DNA of 64,000 bases, taken from the NCBI RefSeq assembly GCF_030403745.1, contig NZ_JAQMWP010000010.1:1-64000 (forward strand). The letters run 5' to 3'. The DNA is from Streptomyces sp. S.PB5. GTDB taxonomy: Bacteria > Actinomycetota > Actinomycetes > Streptomycetales > Streptomycetaceae. Below, piece by piece: positions 53,424 to 62,642 of this stretch (its first letter is position 1; every line of letters starts with the position of its first letter). The position numbers were made by a program, and so were the translations under genes. A model generated the notes under the pieces. That model was not told where the DNA came from, did no database searches, and saw nothing but the letters and a program-made list of their open reading frames with translations.

Positions 53424-54350
53424 ATGGCGGACAGAACCATCCAAGACGCAGACGGCTCCATCCAAGGCGGAGACGGCGACGGCGGTGTGAACGGGATCAG
53501 AACGTTCCCCTTCCCCATCGAGCTGAGCGTCGGCGGCGTCGGCATGCAGGTCGGCCCGATGGGCCCGCACCGCACCTGGCACGCCGACGCCCCACTGCAC
53601 CGCGTCCACCGGATCGACTTCCATGTCGTGATGCTCTTCGACAAGGGCCCCGTCCGCCACATGATCGACTTCGCCGAGTACGAGGCGTACGCCGGCGACG
53701 TGCTGTGGATCCGCCCGGGCCAGGTCCACCGCTTCTCGAAGTTCAGCGGGTACCGCGGAACGGTCCTGACCATGCAACCGGGCTTCCTGCCGCGCGCGAC
53801 GGTCGAGGCCACGGGCCTGTACCGCTACGACCTGCCGCCGCTGCTGCACCCGGACGCGGCGCAACTGGCGGGACTCGGGGCGGCCCTGGCGCAGCTGCGA
53901 CGGGAGTACAAGGACACGACGACGCTCCCGCTCAGCCTGCACACGGCCGTGCTCCGCCACTCCCTGACGGCCTTCCTGCTGCGCCTCGCGCATCTGGCGG
54001 CGAGTTCGCAGGAGGCGGCGCGCGGACAGGCCGACACGACGTTCACCTTGTTCCGGGACGCCGTGGAGAAGGACTTCGCCACCAACCACAGCGTGAGCGC
54101 CTACGCCGACGCCCTCGGCTACTCGCGGCGGACCCTGGTCCGCGCGGTGCGCGCCGCGACGGGGGAGACCCCCAAGGGGTTCATCGACAAACGGGTCGTC
54201 CTGGAGGCCAAACGGCTGCTCGCCCACACGGACCTGCCGATCGGGCGGGTGGGGGCGGCGATCGGGTTCCCCGACGCGGCGAACTTCTCGAAGTTCTTCC
54301 AACTGCACGTGGGGCAGACGCCGGTGGCGTTCCGCACCGAATTGAGATGA
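53424..54350 (+). CDS. AraC-family transcriptional regulator
   Basis: 308 residues. An N-terminal cupin-like ligand domain (DVLWIRPGQVHRFSKF, about 25-115) is joined to a C-terminal double helix-turn-helix (about 205-305: SVSAYADALGYSRRTLVRAVRAATGETPKGFIDKRVVLEAKRLLAHTDLPIGRVGAAIGFPDAANFSKFFQLHVGQTP). ATG 53424 has AGG 6 nt upstream. It is divergent from tkt, so a role in pentose-phosphate control is possible but not shown. Confidence 0.88.
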   Translation: MADRTIQDADGSIQGGDGDGGVNGIRTFPFPIELSVGGVGMQVGPMGPHRTWHADAPLHRVHRIDFHVVMLFDKGPVRHMIDFAEYEAYAGDVLWIRPGQVHRFSKFSGYRGTVLTMQPGFLPRATVEATGLYRYDLPPLLHPDAAQLAGLGAALAQLRREYKDTTTLPLSLHTAVLRHSLTAFLLRLAHLAASSQEAARGQADTTFTLFRDAVEKDFATNHSVSAYADALGYSRRTLVRAVRAATGETPKGFIDKRVVLEAKRLLAHTDLPIGRVGAAIGFPDAANFSKFFQLHVGQTPVAFRTELR

Positions 54351-54374
54351 GGGGCCCCGCCGCCGCGGGGCCCC
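54351..54374. terminator. Convergent terminator hairpin
   Basis: GGGGCCCCGC (54351-54360) pairs with 54365-54374 around CGCC, directly after the AraC stop and 25 bp before the GH16 stop. Confidence 0.75.
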
Positions 54375-54398
54375 TCACTGAACTCGCCAACGGGTGTG

Positions 54399-55805
54399 TC
54401 AGCGCCCGAAGTTGAACCAGTTCACGTTCACGAAGTCCGCCGGCTGCCCGCTCGAGAACGTCAGATACACATCGTGCGTCCCCGTCACCGACGAGATGTT
54501 CGCCGGTACGGTCCGCCAGGACTGCCAGCCCCCGGTGTTGGCGAGGGCGAAGCTGCCGATCGGAGCGTTGGAGCGGCTGTCCAGGCGTACCTCGACCAGG
54601 CCGCTGACCCCGCTGCCCGCGCCGCTCGCCACCCGGGCGACGAACTGGGTGGCGGCCGTGGAGCCGAAGTCGACGTTCTGGTAGAGGGCCCAGTCGCCGC
54701 CTGCCAGCGCGCCGATGTTCTGGCCGCCGCCGGTGTCGGTGGTGGCCTCGGTGATCGTGCCGGACTGGCTGTTGTGGGACTCGGCCTGGATGGCGCTGTA
54801 GGCGTCCCGGCCGCCCGTCGGCGGAGGCGTGGTACCGCCGCCCCCACCGGCCGACAGCACCTGGACGTAGTCCACGGTCATCGGCACGCCGGACTGGGTG
54901 CCGCTGTCCAGGCCGCCGCCGAACGCGTCCGGGAAGGCGCCGCCCATCGCCACGTTCAGGATGATGAAGAACCCGTGGTTGGTGGCGTTGGCCCAGGTCG
55001 TCGCGTCCATCTGGCTCGCGTTGACGGAGTGGAACTGGGTGCCGTCGACAAAGAAGCGGATCGTCTCGGGGCTCACCGAGCGGTCCCACTCCATCGTGTA
55101 GGTGTGGAACGCCGCCTGGCAGGTCGAGCCCGGACAGGCGACGTAGTTGCCGATGCCGGTCGTCTCGTTGCAGGGGCCGCCCGGGTTGGTGCCGCAGTGC
55201 ATGGTGGCCCACACGCGGTTCATGCCCTGGACGTTCTCCATGATGTCCAGCTCGCCGACGCTCGGCCAGTTCTGGTAGTTGCCGCGGTAGGGCGCGCCCA
55301 GCATCCAGAACGCCGGCCAGTAGCCCTCGGCCGCCGTGCCGGTGACGTTCGGCATCTGGATGCGGGCCTCGACGCGCAGCTTGCCGCCGGACGGGGGCTG
55401 GAAGTCGGTGCGGTTGGTCTCGATACGGCCGGACGTCCACCTGCCGGCGGAGTCGCGGATCGGGGTGATGCGCAGGTTGCCGTTGCCGTCGAGCGAGACG
55501 TTGGAGGTGCTGTTCGTCATCGTCTCGACCTCGCCGGTGCCCCAGTTGGCGGGGCCGCCGGGGTACGAAGTGCCGGTCGCGTACTGCCAGTTGGAGGTGT
55601 TGACACCGGTGCCCGCGGCGCCGTTGAAGTCGTCGACGAAGACCTGCGTCCACCCCGTGGGGGGCGTCGGCGCACTGGCGTTGGCGGCCGGCGAGGTCAG
55701 CGTGGCCGCGGCCGCCGCCAGTCCGATCGTGCTGAACGCGGCGATCAGGGTCCGGCGCAGGCGGCGCCGTCTGTGGGAGGCGGGTGTGCCGGAGGTTTCA
55801 CTCAT
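54399..55805 (-). CDS. Secreted GH16 beta-glucanase with C-terminal CBM6-like domain
   Basis: 468 residues. An N-terminal Arg-rich signal (RRRRLRRTLIAAFSTIGLAAAAATL), possibly Tat-type, predicts export. The GH16 domain (about 48-310) holds the catalytic E185-L-D187-I-M-E190 triad in GELDIMENV. A Gly/Thr/Pro linker leads to a carbohydrate-binding module (about 335-468; AIQAESHNSQSGTI...GDWALYQNVDFG). Laminarin-type beta-1,3- or mixed-linkage glucan is the likely substrate. The gene sits behind a LacI-type operator, so sugar induction is expected. Confidence 0.92.
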   Translation of the reverse strand: MSETSGTPASHRRRRLRRTLIAAFSTIGLAAAAATLTSPAANASAPTPPTGWTQVFVDDFNGAAGTGVNTSNWQYATGTSYPGGPANWGTGEVETMTNSTSNVSLDGNGNLRITPIRDSAGRWTSGRIETNRTDFQPPSGGKLRVEARIQMPNVTGTAAEGYWPAFWMLGAPYRGNYQNWPSVGELDIMENVQGMNRVWATMHCGTNPGGPCNETTGIGNYVACPGSTCQAAFHTYTMEWDRSVSPETIRFFVDGTQFHSVNASQMDATTWANATNHGFFIILNVAMGGAFPDAFGGGLDSGTQSGVPMTVDYVQVLSAGGGGGTTPPPTGGRDAYSAIQAESHNSQSGTITEATTDTGGGQNIGALAGGDWALYQNVDFGSTAATQFVARVASGAGSGVSGLVEVRLDSRSNAPIGSFALANTGGWQSWRTVPANISSVTGTHDVYLTFSSGQPADFVNVNWFNFGR

Positions 55806-55869
55806 GGGGTGTGCCTCTCGGGTACGGAGGGAGATGCGCGGGTGATCCGACAGCGCGCCCGGAACCGTC

Positions 55870-55883
55870 TGAGAGCGCTCTCA
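55870..55883. promoter_or_regulatory. LacI-family operator of the GH16 gene
   Basis: TGAGAGCGCTCTCA is a perfect 14-bp palindrome with the GAGCGCTC core of CebR/CelR-type operators, 65 bp upstream of the GH16 ATG. Two bases away, ATTGGGCCCAAT (55885-55896) is a second perfect palindrome of unknown role. No LacI-type gene is in the window. Confidence 0.8.
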
Positions 55884-56063
55884 AATTGGGCCCAATGTGC
55901 TCTCGGTCACTCGGGTCGTCAAGAGGTGTAACCGTGAAAGTCCTTTGGGGGTGGGCGAGTTCACCCCATGAAGGCAGGAATGTGCAAAGCGGAGAAAGTG
56001 GCCGCCGACGGCCCGGCGACGGGCGTACCGTCGGAGTGTCCCGCCCGGAGACAGGGGGCCGCC

Positions 56064-56813
56064 ATGAGCCGTCATTCCGTCACCGAACGCCACCTGCGGA
56101 TGATGCTCGACGCCATCGACGAGGCCCGGCGCGACGACTCGGACGTGTTCCCGCCGCCGTCGCTCGTGGCGGGGCTGGGGCGGCTGATCCCCTGCGACCT
56201 GGCGGAGTTCGACGAGGTCGACATCCCCACCCGCCGGTGCCTGGGCCACCAAGAGGTCCAGTACGGCGGTCCCTACCCCGAGGTGGACGATGAGGTGTGG
56301 TGGCTGTGGAAGCACCAGCATCCTCACTGTGTGGACGTGGAACACAGCCACGGGCACCTGGACGTCGGCCAGTTGACGGACTACATGCCGACCCGGGAGT
56401 TCCGCGACACCGCGCTCTACACCGACTTCATGCGGCCCTTCGTCGCCATGATGGTCGTCGCCCTGCCCACGGCGCCCGGACGCATCCGCATGTACTCCGT
56501 CTCCCGCGACCGCGACCGGCCGTTCAGCGACCGCGACCGGCTGGTCCTGCAACTCCTGCGCCCGCACATCCAGGCCGTCTACCGCGAGGCGGCCCGGCGG
56601 CGTCACGAGCCGGTGCGGCTCACCCCGCGCGAGCTCGACGTCATGCGGGCCGTGGCCAACGGGCTCGGGACCGAGGACATCGCGGGGCAGTTCGCGGTCT
56701 CGACGAGCACGGTCCGCAAGCACCTGGAGAACATCTTCCGCAAGCTCGGGGTCTCCAGCCGTACGGCCGCCGTCGCCCGCGTCTTCCCCGAACCGGAGCC
56801 GATCGCGCCCTGA
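56064..56813 (+). CDS. LuxR-family transcriptional regulator
   Basis: 249 residues. The C-terminal LuxR helix-turn-helix spans about 190-245 (LTPRELDVMRAVANGLGTEDIAGQFAVSTSTVRKHLENIFRKLGVSSRTAAVARV). The N-terminal 180 residues have no receiver Asp pocket and may be a degenerate GAF-like sensor. ATG 56064 follows AGGGGG. The 258-bp region before it is shared with the GH16 promoter and contains the two palindromes. Confidence 0.87.
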   Translation: MSRHSVTERHLRMMLDAIDEARRDDSDVFPPPSLVAGLGRLIPCDLAEFDEVDIPTRRCLGHQEVQYGGPYPEVDDEVWWLWKHQHPHCVDVEHSHGHLDVGQLTDYMPTREFRDTALYTDFMRPFVAMMVVALPTAPGRIRMYSVSRDRDRPFSDRDRLVLQLLRPHIQAVYREAARRRHEPVRLTPRELDVMRAVANGLGTEDIAGQFAVSTSTVRKHLENIFRKLGVSSRTAAVARVFPEPEPIAP

Positions 56814-56895
56814 CCGGCCCTCCAGCGCGCTGCCCGCCTCTCGCTTCCCGGGCCGCTTCCCGCGATTCCTGTGAGGGCGCGCTCAGGGGAGGCCG

Positions 56896-57057
56896 CTACC
56901 AGTCCAGGAACTCCAGGACGGCGCGCAGGATACGGAATCTGCGACGGTGGGACTTGCCGCAGTAGTTCCGCCGCCGCCACCGGCTGCTCGGCTGTACGAC
57001 CGGCGCGTCGCACCACCTGCACGGCCGCGTCGGCCGCTCCCCCTCGTCCCCGCCCAT
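56896..57057 (-). CDS. Small Cys-rich basic protein (putative zinc ribbon)
   Basis: A 53-residue minus-strand ORF with ATG at 57057 and TAG at 56896-56898. It has CRWC near residue 13, then NYCGKSHRRR, giving C-x2-C and C-x3-H, a four-ligand pattern suited to one zinc ion. The C-terminal half is strongly basic and ends in ILRAVLEFLDW. Similar short CxxC...C(C/H) proteins are common and conserved in Streptomyces. The function is unknown; nucleic-acid binding is possible. No ribosome binding site is obvious. Confidence 0.6.
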   Translation of the reverse strand: MGGDEGERPTRPCRWCDAPVVQPSSRWRRRNYCGKSHRRRFRILRAVLEFLDW

Positions 57058-57079
57058 GGCGGCACTGTAGCCACCGTAC

Positions 57080-57114
57080 GCGAGGGGACCCGCCCCGTGG
57101 CCGGGTCCCCTCGC
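57080..57114 (-). terminator. Terminator hairpin after the MmpL gene
   Basis: GCGAGGGGACCCG (57080-57092) pairs perfectly with 57102-57114 around a 9-nt loop, 14 bp beyond the MmpL stop. Confidence 0.82.
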
Positions 57115-57127
57115 GCGCCGGGCGCCG

Positions 57128-59230
57128 TCAGGCGTTCGTCGTCACGCGTGGCGCGGGCTCCGCCTCCTCGCTCAACCCGAACCGGTCGTGCGCCTTCCGC
57201 AGCGGCTTCGGTGCCCACCACGCCCGCCGTCCGAGCAGCGCCATCGTCGCCGGGACGAGCAGCATGCGGACGACGGTGGCGTCGATCAGCACCGCGAGGG
57301 TGAGGCCCAGACCGATCTGCAGGATGGGGGAGAAGCCGCCCGTCATGAAGGCACCGAAGACCACGGCCAGCAGCAGGGCGGCGCAGGTCACGACCCGGCC
57401 CGACCTCCGCAGACCGGTTACCACGGCTTCCTGGTCGTCGCCGGTGCGGCGACGGGCCTCGCGCATCCGGGCCAGGATGAACAGCTCGTAGTCCATGGCG
57501 AGCCCGAAGGCGATCGCGACGATCAGCGGCGGGGCGGTCAGGCTGAGCGCCCCCAGGCCCTCCGCGCCCAGCAGCCCGGCCAGATGGCCGTCCTGGAAGA
57601 CCCACACCACCACACCGAGCGCGGCGCCCAGACTCAGCAGGGTCGTGGCGATGGTGCGCAGCGGGATCAGCACCGAGCCGGTGAACGCGAACAGCAGGAC
57701 GAAGATGCCGGCCAGGACGGTCACGGCCGCCCAGGGTGCCCGGTCGGCGAGCATCTCGCGGAAGTCGACCAGGCGGGCCGCGGGTCCGGTGACCTCGACC
57801 GGGTCGTCGCCGCGCAGGTCCCGTACCTGCTTGACCAGGTCCGTGGCTCCCCCGCCGTCCGCGCTGCCGGGCGGTGGCAGTTCCACGACGGTGATGCCGC
57901 CCGGCACGTCACGGGTCTCGGCGCGGTCGCTGAGCGACTGTATACGGTCGACGGTCGACTGTGGTGTGCCCGGTTTCAGGACGACCGTCACCGGTGACAC
58001 CCCGGTGCCCGGCGGGAAGTGCCCCTCGACGGTGTCGTACAGCTGCCGTGCCTCGGTGCTCGTGGGCAGCTGCTCGGCGCCGCCGAGGTTGATCCGCATG
58101 CCCGCGACGGGCAGGGCCAGGACCAGCAGGGCCGGGACGACGACCGCCAGTACGGCGACCCGGTTGCGGGTGGAGAAGCGGGCCAGCCGGGCGAAGACAC
58201 GGCCCTCCTCACCCTCCGGGCGGATCTTCGCCGGCGGGATCTTCCCGCCGAAGCGGGCGAGCAGCGCGGGCAGCAGGGTGAGCGCGGCCAGCATGTCGAC
58301 GACCACCACGGCGGCCACGGCCAGCCCCATGCTGCGCAGGAACACGCTCGGGAAGACCAGCAGCCCGGTCAGACTGACCGCCACGGTGAGCCCGGAGAAC
58401 AGCACCGTCCGGCCGGCCGCGGCGACCGTCCGGTGCACGGCCTCGGTGACGTCGTCGGTGTTCCTGCGCTCCTCACGGAACCGCACCAGCATCAACAGGG
58501 CGTAGTCCACGGCGAGTCCGAGGCCCAGCATGGTGGTGACCTGGATCGCGTACACGGAGATGTCGGTGACCTCGCTGAACAGGAACAGCGCGAGGAAGGC
58601 GCCCGCGATGCCGCTGACCGCGACGACCAGCGGCATGGCGGCCGAGCGCAGCCCGCCGAACACCACCAGCAGCAGGGCGAGTACGACGGGCAGCGAGATC
58701 AACTCGGCGTTCCTGACGTCCTCCTGGGCCTTCTCGCCGATCTGCAGACCCAGCAACGGGCCGCCGCTGACGTGGACTTCGGGGGCCTCGATCCGCTGGA
58801 TGCGGTCGGCCGCGTCGTTCACGGCCCGTTCCTCGGCGTCGTCGTCCAGGCCGCCCTCCAGGGCGACGGGGATGATCAGCGCCTGCCCGTCCTCGGCGAG
58901 CAGACCGGGCGTCGTGTACGGATCCGGTACGGCGGCGATCCCGGCGACGTTGCGGACGTCGGCCACGGCCCGCTCGACCTGGGCCCGGAGTCCCGGGTCG
59001 GAGACGGCGGTTCCCTCGACGACGGCCGTGACGGAGTCACCGGCGGGATCGACGCGGTCGAGATACTGGGCGGCCGCCTCCGACTCGGTGCCCGGCACTT
59101 CGGGCACGTTGTCCGACAGGCGTCCGAAGACACCCGTCCCGAGTCCGAAGCCGAGCAGCAGGAAGACCACCCAGAGGGCGATGACAGTGAGCGGACGGCG
59201 GGTGGCCGCCCGGGCGAGTGCGGAGAGCAT
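57128..59230 (-). CDS. MmpL-family RND transporter
   Basis: 700 residues with two repeated halves, each one helix, a periplasmic loop and a cluster of five helices. The conserved acidic/aromatic region GLGLAVDYALLMLVRFREE in half one is echoed by AFGLAMDYELFILARMREA in half two, the proton-relay positions of MmpL proteins. They export lipids, siderophores or drugs. ATG 59230 has GGGAGGG 5 nt upstream and is preferred to ATG 59260. It lies near a two-component system but is transcribed independently. Confidence 0.9.
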   Translation of the reverse strand: MLSALARAATRRPLTVIALWVVFLLLGFGLGTGVFGRLSDNVPEVPGTESEAAAQYLDRVDPAGDSVTAVVEGTAVSDPGLRAQVERAVADVRNVAGIAAVPDPYTTPGLLAEDGQALIIPVALEGGLDDDAEERAVNDAADRIQRIEAPEVHVSGGPLLGLQIGEKAQEDVRNAELISLPVVLALLLVVFGGLRSAAMPLVVAVSGIAGAFLALFLFSEVTDISVYAIQVTTMLGLGLAVDYALLMLVRFREERRNTDDVTEAVHRTVAAAGRTVLFSGLTVAVSLTGLLVFPSVFLRSMGLAVAAVVVVDMLAALTLLPALLARFGGKIPPAKIRPEGEEGRVFARLARFSTRNRVAVLAVVVPALLVLALPVAGMRINLGGAEQLPTSTEARQLYDTVEGHFPPGTGVSPVTVVLKPGTPQSTVDRIQSLSDRAETRDVPGGITVVELPPPGSADGGGATDLVKQVRDLRGDDPVEVTGPAARLVDFREMLADRAPWAAVTVLAGIFVLLFAFTGSVLIPLRTIATTLLSLGAALGVVVWVFQDGHLAGLLGAEGLGALSLTAPPLIVAIAFGLAMDYELFILARMREARRRTGDDQEAVVTGLRRSGRVVTCAALLLAVVFGAFMTGGFSPILQIGLGLTLAVLIDATVVRMLLVPATMALLGRRAWWAPKPLRKAHDRFGLSEEAEPAPRVTTNA

Positions 59231-59440
59231 GGTCCCTCCCGGCGGGGCATCGGTGGACATGCCCCTCAGGCTCGCGGGGAAGGGGGTGGTGCCGGATCGC
59301 CGGAGGGAGCGGTTTCCGGGACTCCGTCGCTCGGGGGAGGCGACCCGCCGTCTCCCTCCCCAGAGGGAGGAACGCACGGCACCGGCCCCATGGTGGTGCA
59401 ATGGTGGGTCGTGTCACCCTCGCGACCACCAGGAGCCGAC

Positions 59441-59857
59441 ATGTCCGACGCAGCCGCCGTCCGCGAACTCCGACTCGTCGTCACGGCCGACGACTACGAC
59501 GAGGCGCTGCGTTTCTACCGCGACGTCCTCGGCCTGCCCGAACGCGCCGCGTACTCCTCGCCCGACGGCCGGGTCACCATCCTGGAGGCGGGCCGGGCCA
59601 CGCTGGAGATCACCGACCCGAACCACGCCGCGTTCATCGACGACGTCGAGGTCGGCCGCCCCGTCGCCGGACACATCCGGGTCGCCTTCGAGGTCGACGA
59701 CTCCACCGCCGTCACGGCGCGACTCGCCAAGGCCGGCGCCCGAGTGATCGCCGAACCCACCCGCACCCCCTGGAACTCGCTCAACTCCCGTCTGCAGGCC
59801 CCGGGCGCGCTCCAGCTCACCCTCTTCACCGAGCTCGGCGACCAGGACAGGCCCTAG
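59441..59857 (+). CDS. VOC-family protein (glyoxalase/bleomycin resistance fold)
   Basis: 138 residues in two beta-alpha-beta-beta-beta repeats: RELRLVVTADDYDEALRFYRDVLGLPERA and HIRVAFEVDDSTAVTARLAKAGARVI. Metal-ligand positions are incomplete (no N-terminal His), so a binding or resistance role is as likely as catalysis. ATG 59441 has AGGAG 6 nt upstream. It ends 4 bp inside the convergent response-regulator gene. Confidence 0.85.
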   Translation: MSDAAAVRELRLVVTADDYDEALRFYRDVLGLPERAAYSSPDGRVTILEAGRATLEITDPNHAAFIDDVEVGRPVAGHIRVAFEVDDSTAVTARLAKAGARVIAEPTRTPWNSLNSRLQAPGALQLTLFTELGDQDRP

Positions 59858-60522
59858 CCCGCACCCGGGGTCACCAGCCCCGTCTCGTACGCGCAGATCA
59901 CCGCCTGCACCCGGTCCCGCAGTCCCAGCTTGCCGAGCACATTGCTGACATGGGTCTTCACCGTGTGCTCGCTCACGAACAGCGCCGTGGCGATCTCGGC
60001 GTTGGTCAGACCGCGCGCCAGCATCCGCAGCGTCTCCACCTCGCGCGCGGTCAGCACGTCCAGCCGCTGCGGGGTGACCTCGGCGGCGGCCTCCTCGCGG
60101 CGGCGGCGCACGATGTCCGCGACCAGCCGCCGGGTCACCGCCGGAGCGAGCAGCGAGTCGCCCGCCGCGACCACCCGGACCGCGTGCACCAGGTCGTCCC
60201 GGCGCACGTCCTTGAGCAGAAAGCCACTGGCCCCCGCGTAGAGCGCCTCGTACACGTACTCGTCCAGGTCGAACGTGGTCAGCATGACGACCTTGCACGC
60301 GGACTCCGCACACACCCGCCGGGCCGCCTGGAGCCCGTCCATCACGGGCATCCGGATGTCGAGGAGCAGCACGTCGGGCGTGTGCCGGCGCACCGCCGCG
60401 ACCGCCTCGGCCCCGTCCCCGGCCTCGGCGACCACCTCGATGTCGGTCTGCGCCTCCAGGATCATGCTGAAGCCGCTGCGGACCAGTTCCTGGTCGTCGG
60501 CGACGACCACCCGGATGCTCAC
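59854..60522 (-). CDS. NarL/FixJ-family response regulator
   Basis: 222 residues. The receiver domain (1 to about 120) has the acidic pocket VVVADDQE, phospho-acceptor Asp in VLLLDIRMPVMDG, and Lys in FLLKDV. The LuxR helix-turn-helix spans about 155-212 (LTAREVETLRMLARGLTNAEIATALFVSEHTVKTHVSNVLGKLGL). GTG 60522 overlaps the histidine kinase stop (GTGA). Targets may include the nearby MmpL or VOC genes. Confidence 0.92.
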   Translation of the reverse strand: MSIRVVVADDQELVRSGFSMILEAQTDIEVVAEAGDGAEAVAAVRRHTPDVLLLDIRMPVMDGLQAARRVCAESACKVVMLTTFDLDEYVYEALYAGASGFLLKDVRRDDLVHAVRVVAAGDSLLAPAVTRRLVADIVRRRREEAAAEVTPQRLDVLTAREVETLRMLARGLTNAEIATALFVSEHTVKTHVSNVLGKLGLRDRVQAVICAYETGLVTPGAG

Positions 60523-61700
60523 CCCGGCGCCACCTGACGATCCGCCACCGGAAGGCGTACGACGACCCGGAAACCGCCGTCCGGACCGCGCCCGGTGCGC
60601 GCCTCACCGCCGCAGGCCGCGGCCCGCTCCCGGATCCCGATCAGCCCGTGCCCGCCGCCCGGAGCTGCGGGGCCCCGCCCGTCGTCCGTCACCGTCAGCG
60701 TCAACGCCTCCTCCGTCCAGTCGAGTTCGACGGTCGCGGAGGAAGCGTACGCGTGCTTGACCGTGTTGGTGAGGGCCTCCTGGACCACGCGGTAGGACGC
60801 GATGTCGGTGTCCGGCGGCAGAGTGCGCGGCTCCCCGGTGGTGATCAACTCGATACGGAGGCCCACCGATCCGGAGACCTGCCGGACGAGCGCGGGCAGC
60901 GCCTTGACGCCCGGCTGCGGTGAAGTCCCGTTCCGCTGCTCCTCCTTGAGGACGCCGAGGATCCGCCGCAACTGCCCCATCGCGTCCCGCCCCGCCGTCG
61001 CGATCGCGTCGAACGCCGCCTCCGCGCGCGCCGGATCACTGCGCACCACGACCGGCCCCGCCTCGGCCTGCACCACCATCAGACTCACCGCGTGGGCGAG
61101 GATGTCGTGCATGTCCCGGGCGATCCTGGCCCGTTCCTGCGCCGTCGCCCGCGCGGTGTCCGCGGCCCGCTCCCGCTCCAACCGCCTTGCCCGGTCCTCC
61201 AGTTCGGCGGTGTAGGCGCGCTGGATCCGCGCCAGCATCCCGAGGGCGTACGCGCAGGTGATGCTCAGCAGCTGGAAGGCGTACTCGAAGGGCTGGGGGC
61301 TCTCCTTGTGCTGCATGACGAACGAGACCCCGAGGAACCAGCCCACCAGCATGAAGTGCCGCTGCCAGGGCTTGCCGCGGGCAGCCATGGTGTAGAGGAC
61401 GACCAGACCGGCGTACATCACATCCGGCGGCGGCGCGTGGTACATCGCCTGCGCGGGCGTGGCCACGGACACCGCGCACGCCGTCGTGAAGGGGGCGCGC
61501 TGCCGCCACACCAGCGGCAGCGCCGTGGCCGCGCCGAGCAGCCAGCCCTGCAGGGTGAGCCGGTCGTCCCCCTCGTCGGGGAAGATCCACTGCAGCGATG
61601 CGGCGAACAGCACGAGCACGGCGAGCGCCGCGTCGACGACGTACGGATTCGCCGTACGCAGCCGGGCGGCGGCCGGTGCGAACCAGGACTGGGCGGACAT
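60519..61700 (-). CDS. NarL-type sensor histidine kinase
   Basis: 393 residues. Four to five N-terminal transmembrane helices (to about residue 165) are followed by HisKA_3 dimerisation with the H-box ERARIARDMHDILAHAVSLMVVQAEAG, then an HATPase_c domain with YRVVQEALTNTVKHAYA (N box) and DDGRGP / GHGLIGIRERA (G boxes). There is little extracytoplasmic loop, so it likely senses a membrane signal. It is co-translated with its response regulator. Confidence 0.92.
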   Translation of the reverse strand: MSAQSWFAPAAARLRTANPYVVDAALAVLVLFAASLQWIFPDEGDDRLTLQGWLLGAATALPLVWRQRAPFTTACAVSVATPAQAMYHAPPPDVMYAGLVVLYTMAARGKPWQRHFMLVGWFLGVSFVMQHKESPQPFEYAFQLLSITCAYALGMLARIQRAYTAELEDRARRLERERAADTARATAQERARIARDMHDILAHAVSLMVVQAEAGPVVVRSDPARAEAAFDAIATAGRDAMGQLRRILGVLKEEQRNGTSPQPGVKALPALVRQVSGSVGLRIELITTGEPRTLPPDTDIASYRVVQEALTNTVKHAYASSATVELDWTEEALTLTVTDDGRGPAAPGGGHGLIGIRERAAACGGEARTGRGPDGGFRVVVRLPVADRQVAPG

Positions 61701-61826
61701 GAGCGGCTCCTCGGGGCAAGGGCCGTACCAGTATCGCGACGCGGGCGGCGGGCGGTCCTCGCCGGTGAGAGGGATATGTGCGACCAGTCGACGGCGTACA
61801 GTCCTCGCCCCTCCGGCTCGCCCTCC

Positions 61827-62642
61827 CTACTTGCTCACGGCGGACGGACGATCGCCCGCCTCCCGCCCGGTGTCCGCCGTCGGCAGCTGGCTGCCGACCG
61901 TCGGCTGCCACCCCAGCGCCCGCGAGATCCCGCGCGCCGCGACCCGCACCGCCGGGATCAGCACCGGTACCTGCGCGTCGGCCTGGGGCACCACGATCGA
62001 CACGGCGGCCACCACCGCCCCGCCCGCCCCGCGCACGGGGGCGGCCACCGACAGCGCGTCGTCGGTGACCTGGCGGTCGCTGACCGCCACCCCTGTGCGC
62101 CGTACGTCGGCCAGGACCCGGCGCAACCGGGCCGGGTCGGTGATGGTGTACGGGGTGAAGGCGGTCAACGGGCCCGCGCAGTACCGCTCCTGGAACTCGA
62201 GGGGCTCGCGGGCGAGCAGCGCGAGCCCGACCCCGGTGGCGTGCAGCGGCCAGCGCGCGCCGACCCGGATGTGCACGCCCACCGACGAACGGCCCGACAG
62301 CCACTCGATGTAGACGACCTCGTCGCCGTCCCGGACCGCCAACTGCACGTTCTCGTGGGTGGCTTCGTACAGGTCCTCCAGATAGGGCAGCGCGATCTGG
62401 CGCAGGGCGAGGCCGCGCGGGGCGAGCGCCGCGATCTCCCACAGCCGCAGCCCTACGTGGTACAGGCCCGACGTGTCCCGCTCCAGGGCGCCCCAGTCGG
62501 TCAGGGCGCCCACGAGCCGGTGCGCGGTGGTGAGGGTCAGCCCGGCCCGCCGGCTGATGTCCGTCAGGCTCAGGGCCGGATGTTCGTGGTCGAACGCGGC
62601 GAGCACGGACAGCAGTCGGTCGGGCGCGGAGCGGGCGGTCAT
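61827..62642 (-). CDS. IclR-family transcriptional regulator
   Basis: 271 residues. Winged helix-turn-helix about 6-66 (SLTDISRRAGLTLTTAHRLVGALTDWGALER), then an IclR effector-binding domain about 80-250 (VQLAVRDGDEVVYIEWLSG; ATGVGLALLA; VAAPVRGAGGAVVAAVSIVVP). ATG 62642 overlaps the stop of the upstream hydrolase gene, so the regulator is co-transcribed with it. It probably responds to a product of that hydrolase. Confidence 0.9.
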   Translation of the reverse strand: MTARSAPDRLLSVLAAFDHEHPALSLTDISRRAGLTLTTAHRLVGALTDWGALERDTSGLYHVGLRLWEIAALAPRGLALRQIALPYLEDLYEATHENVQLAVRDGDEVVYIEWLSGRSSVGVHIRVGARWPLHATGVGLALLAREPLEFQERYCAGPLTAFTPYTITDPARLRRVLADVRRTGVAVSDRQVTDDALSVAAPVRGAGGAVVAAVSIVVPQADAQVPVLIPAVRVAARGISRALGWQPTVGSQLPTADTGREAGDRPSAVSK

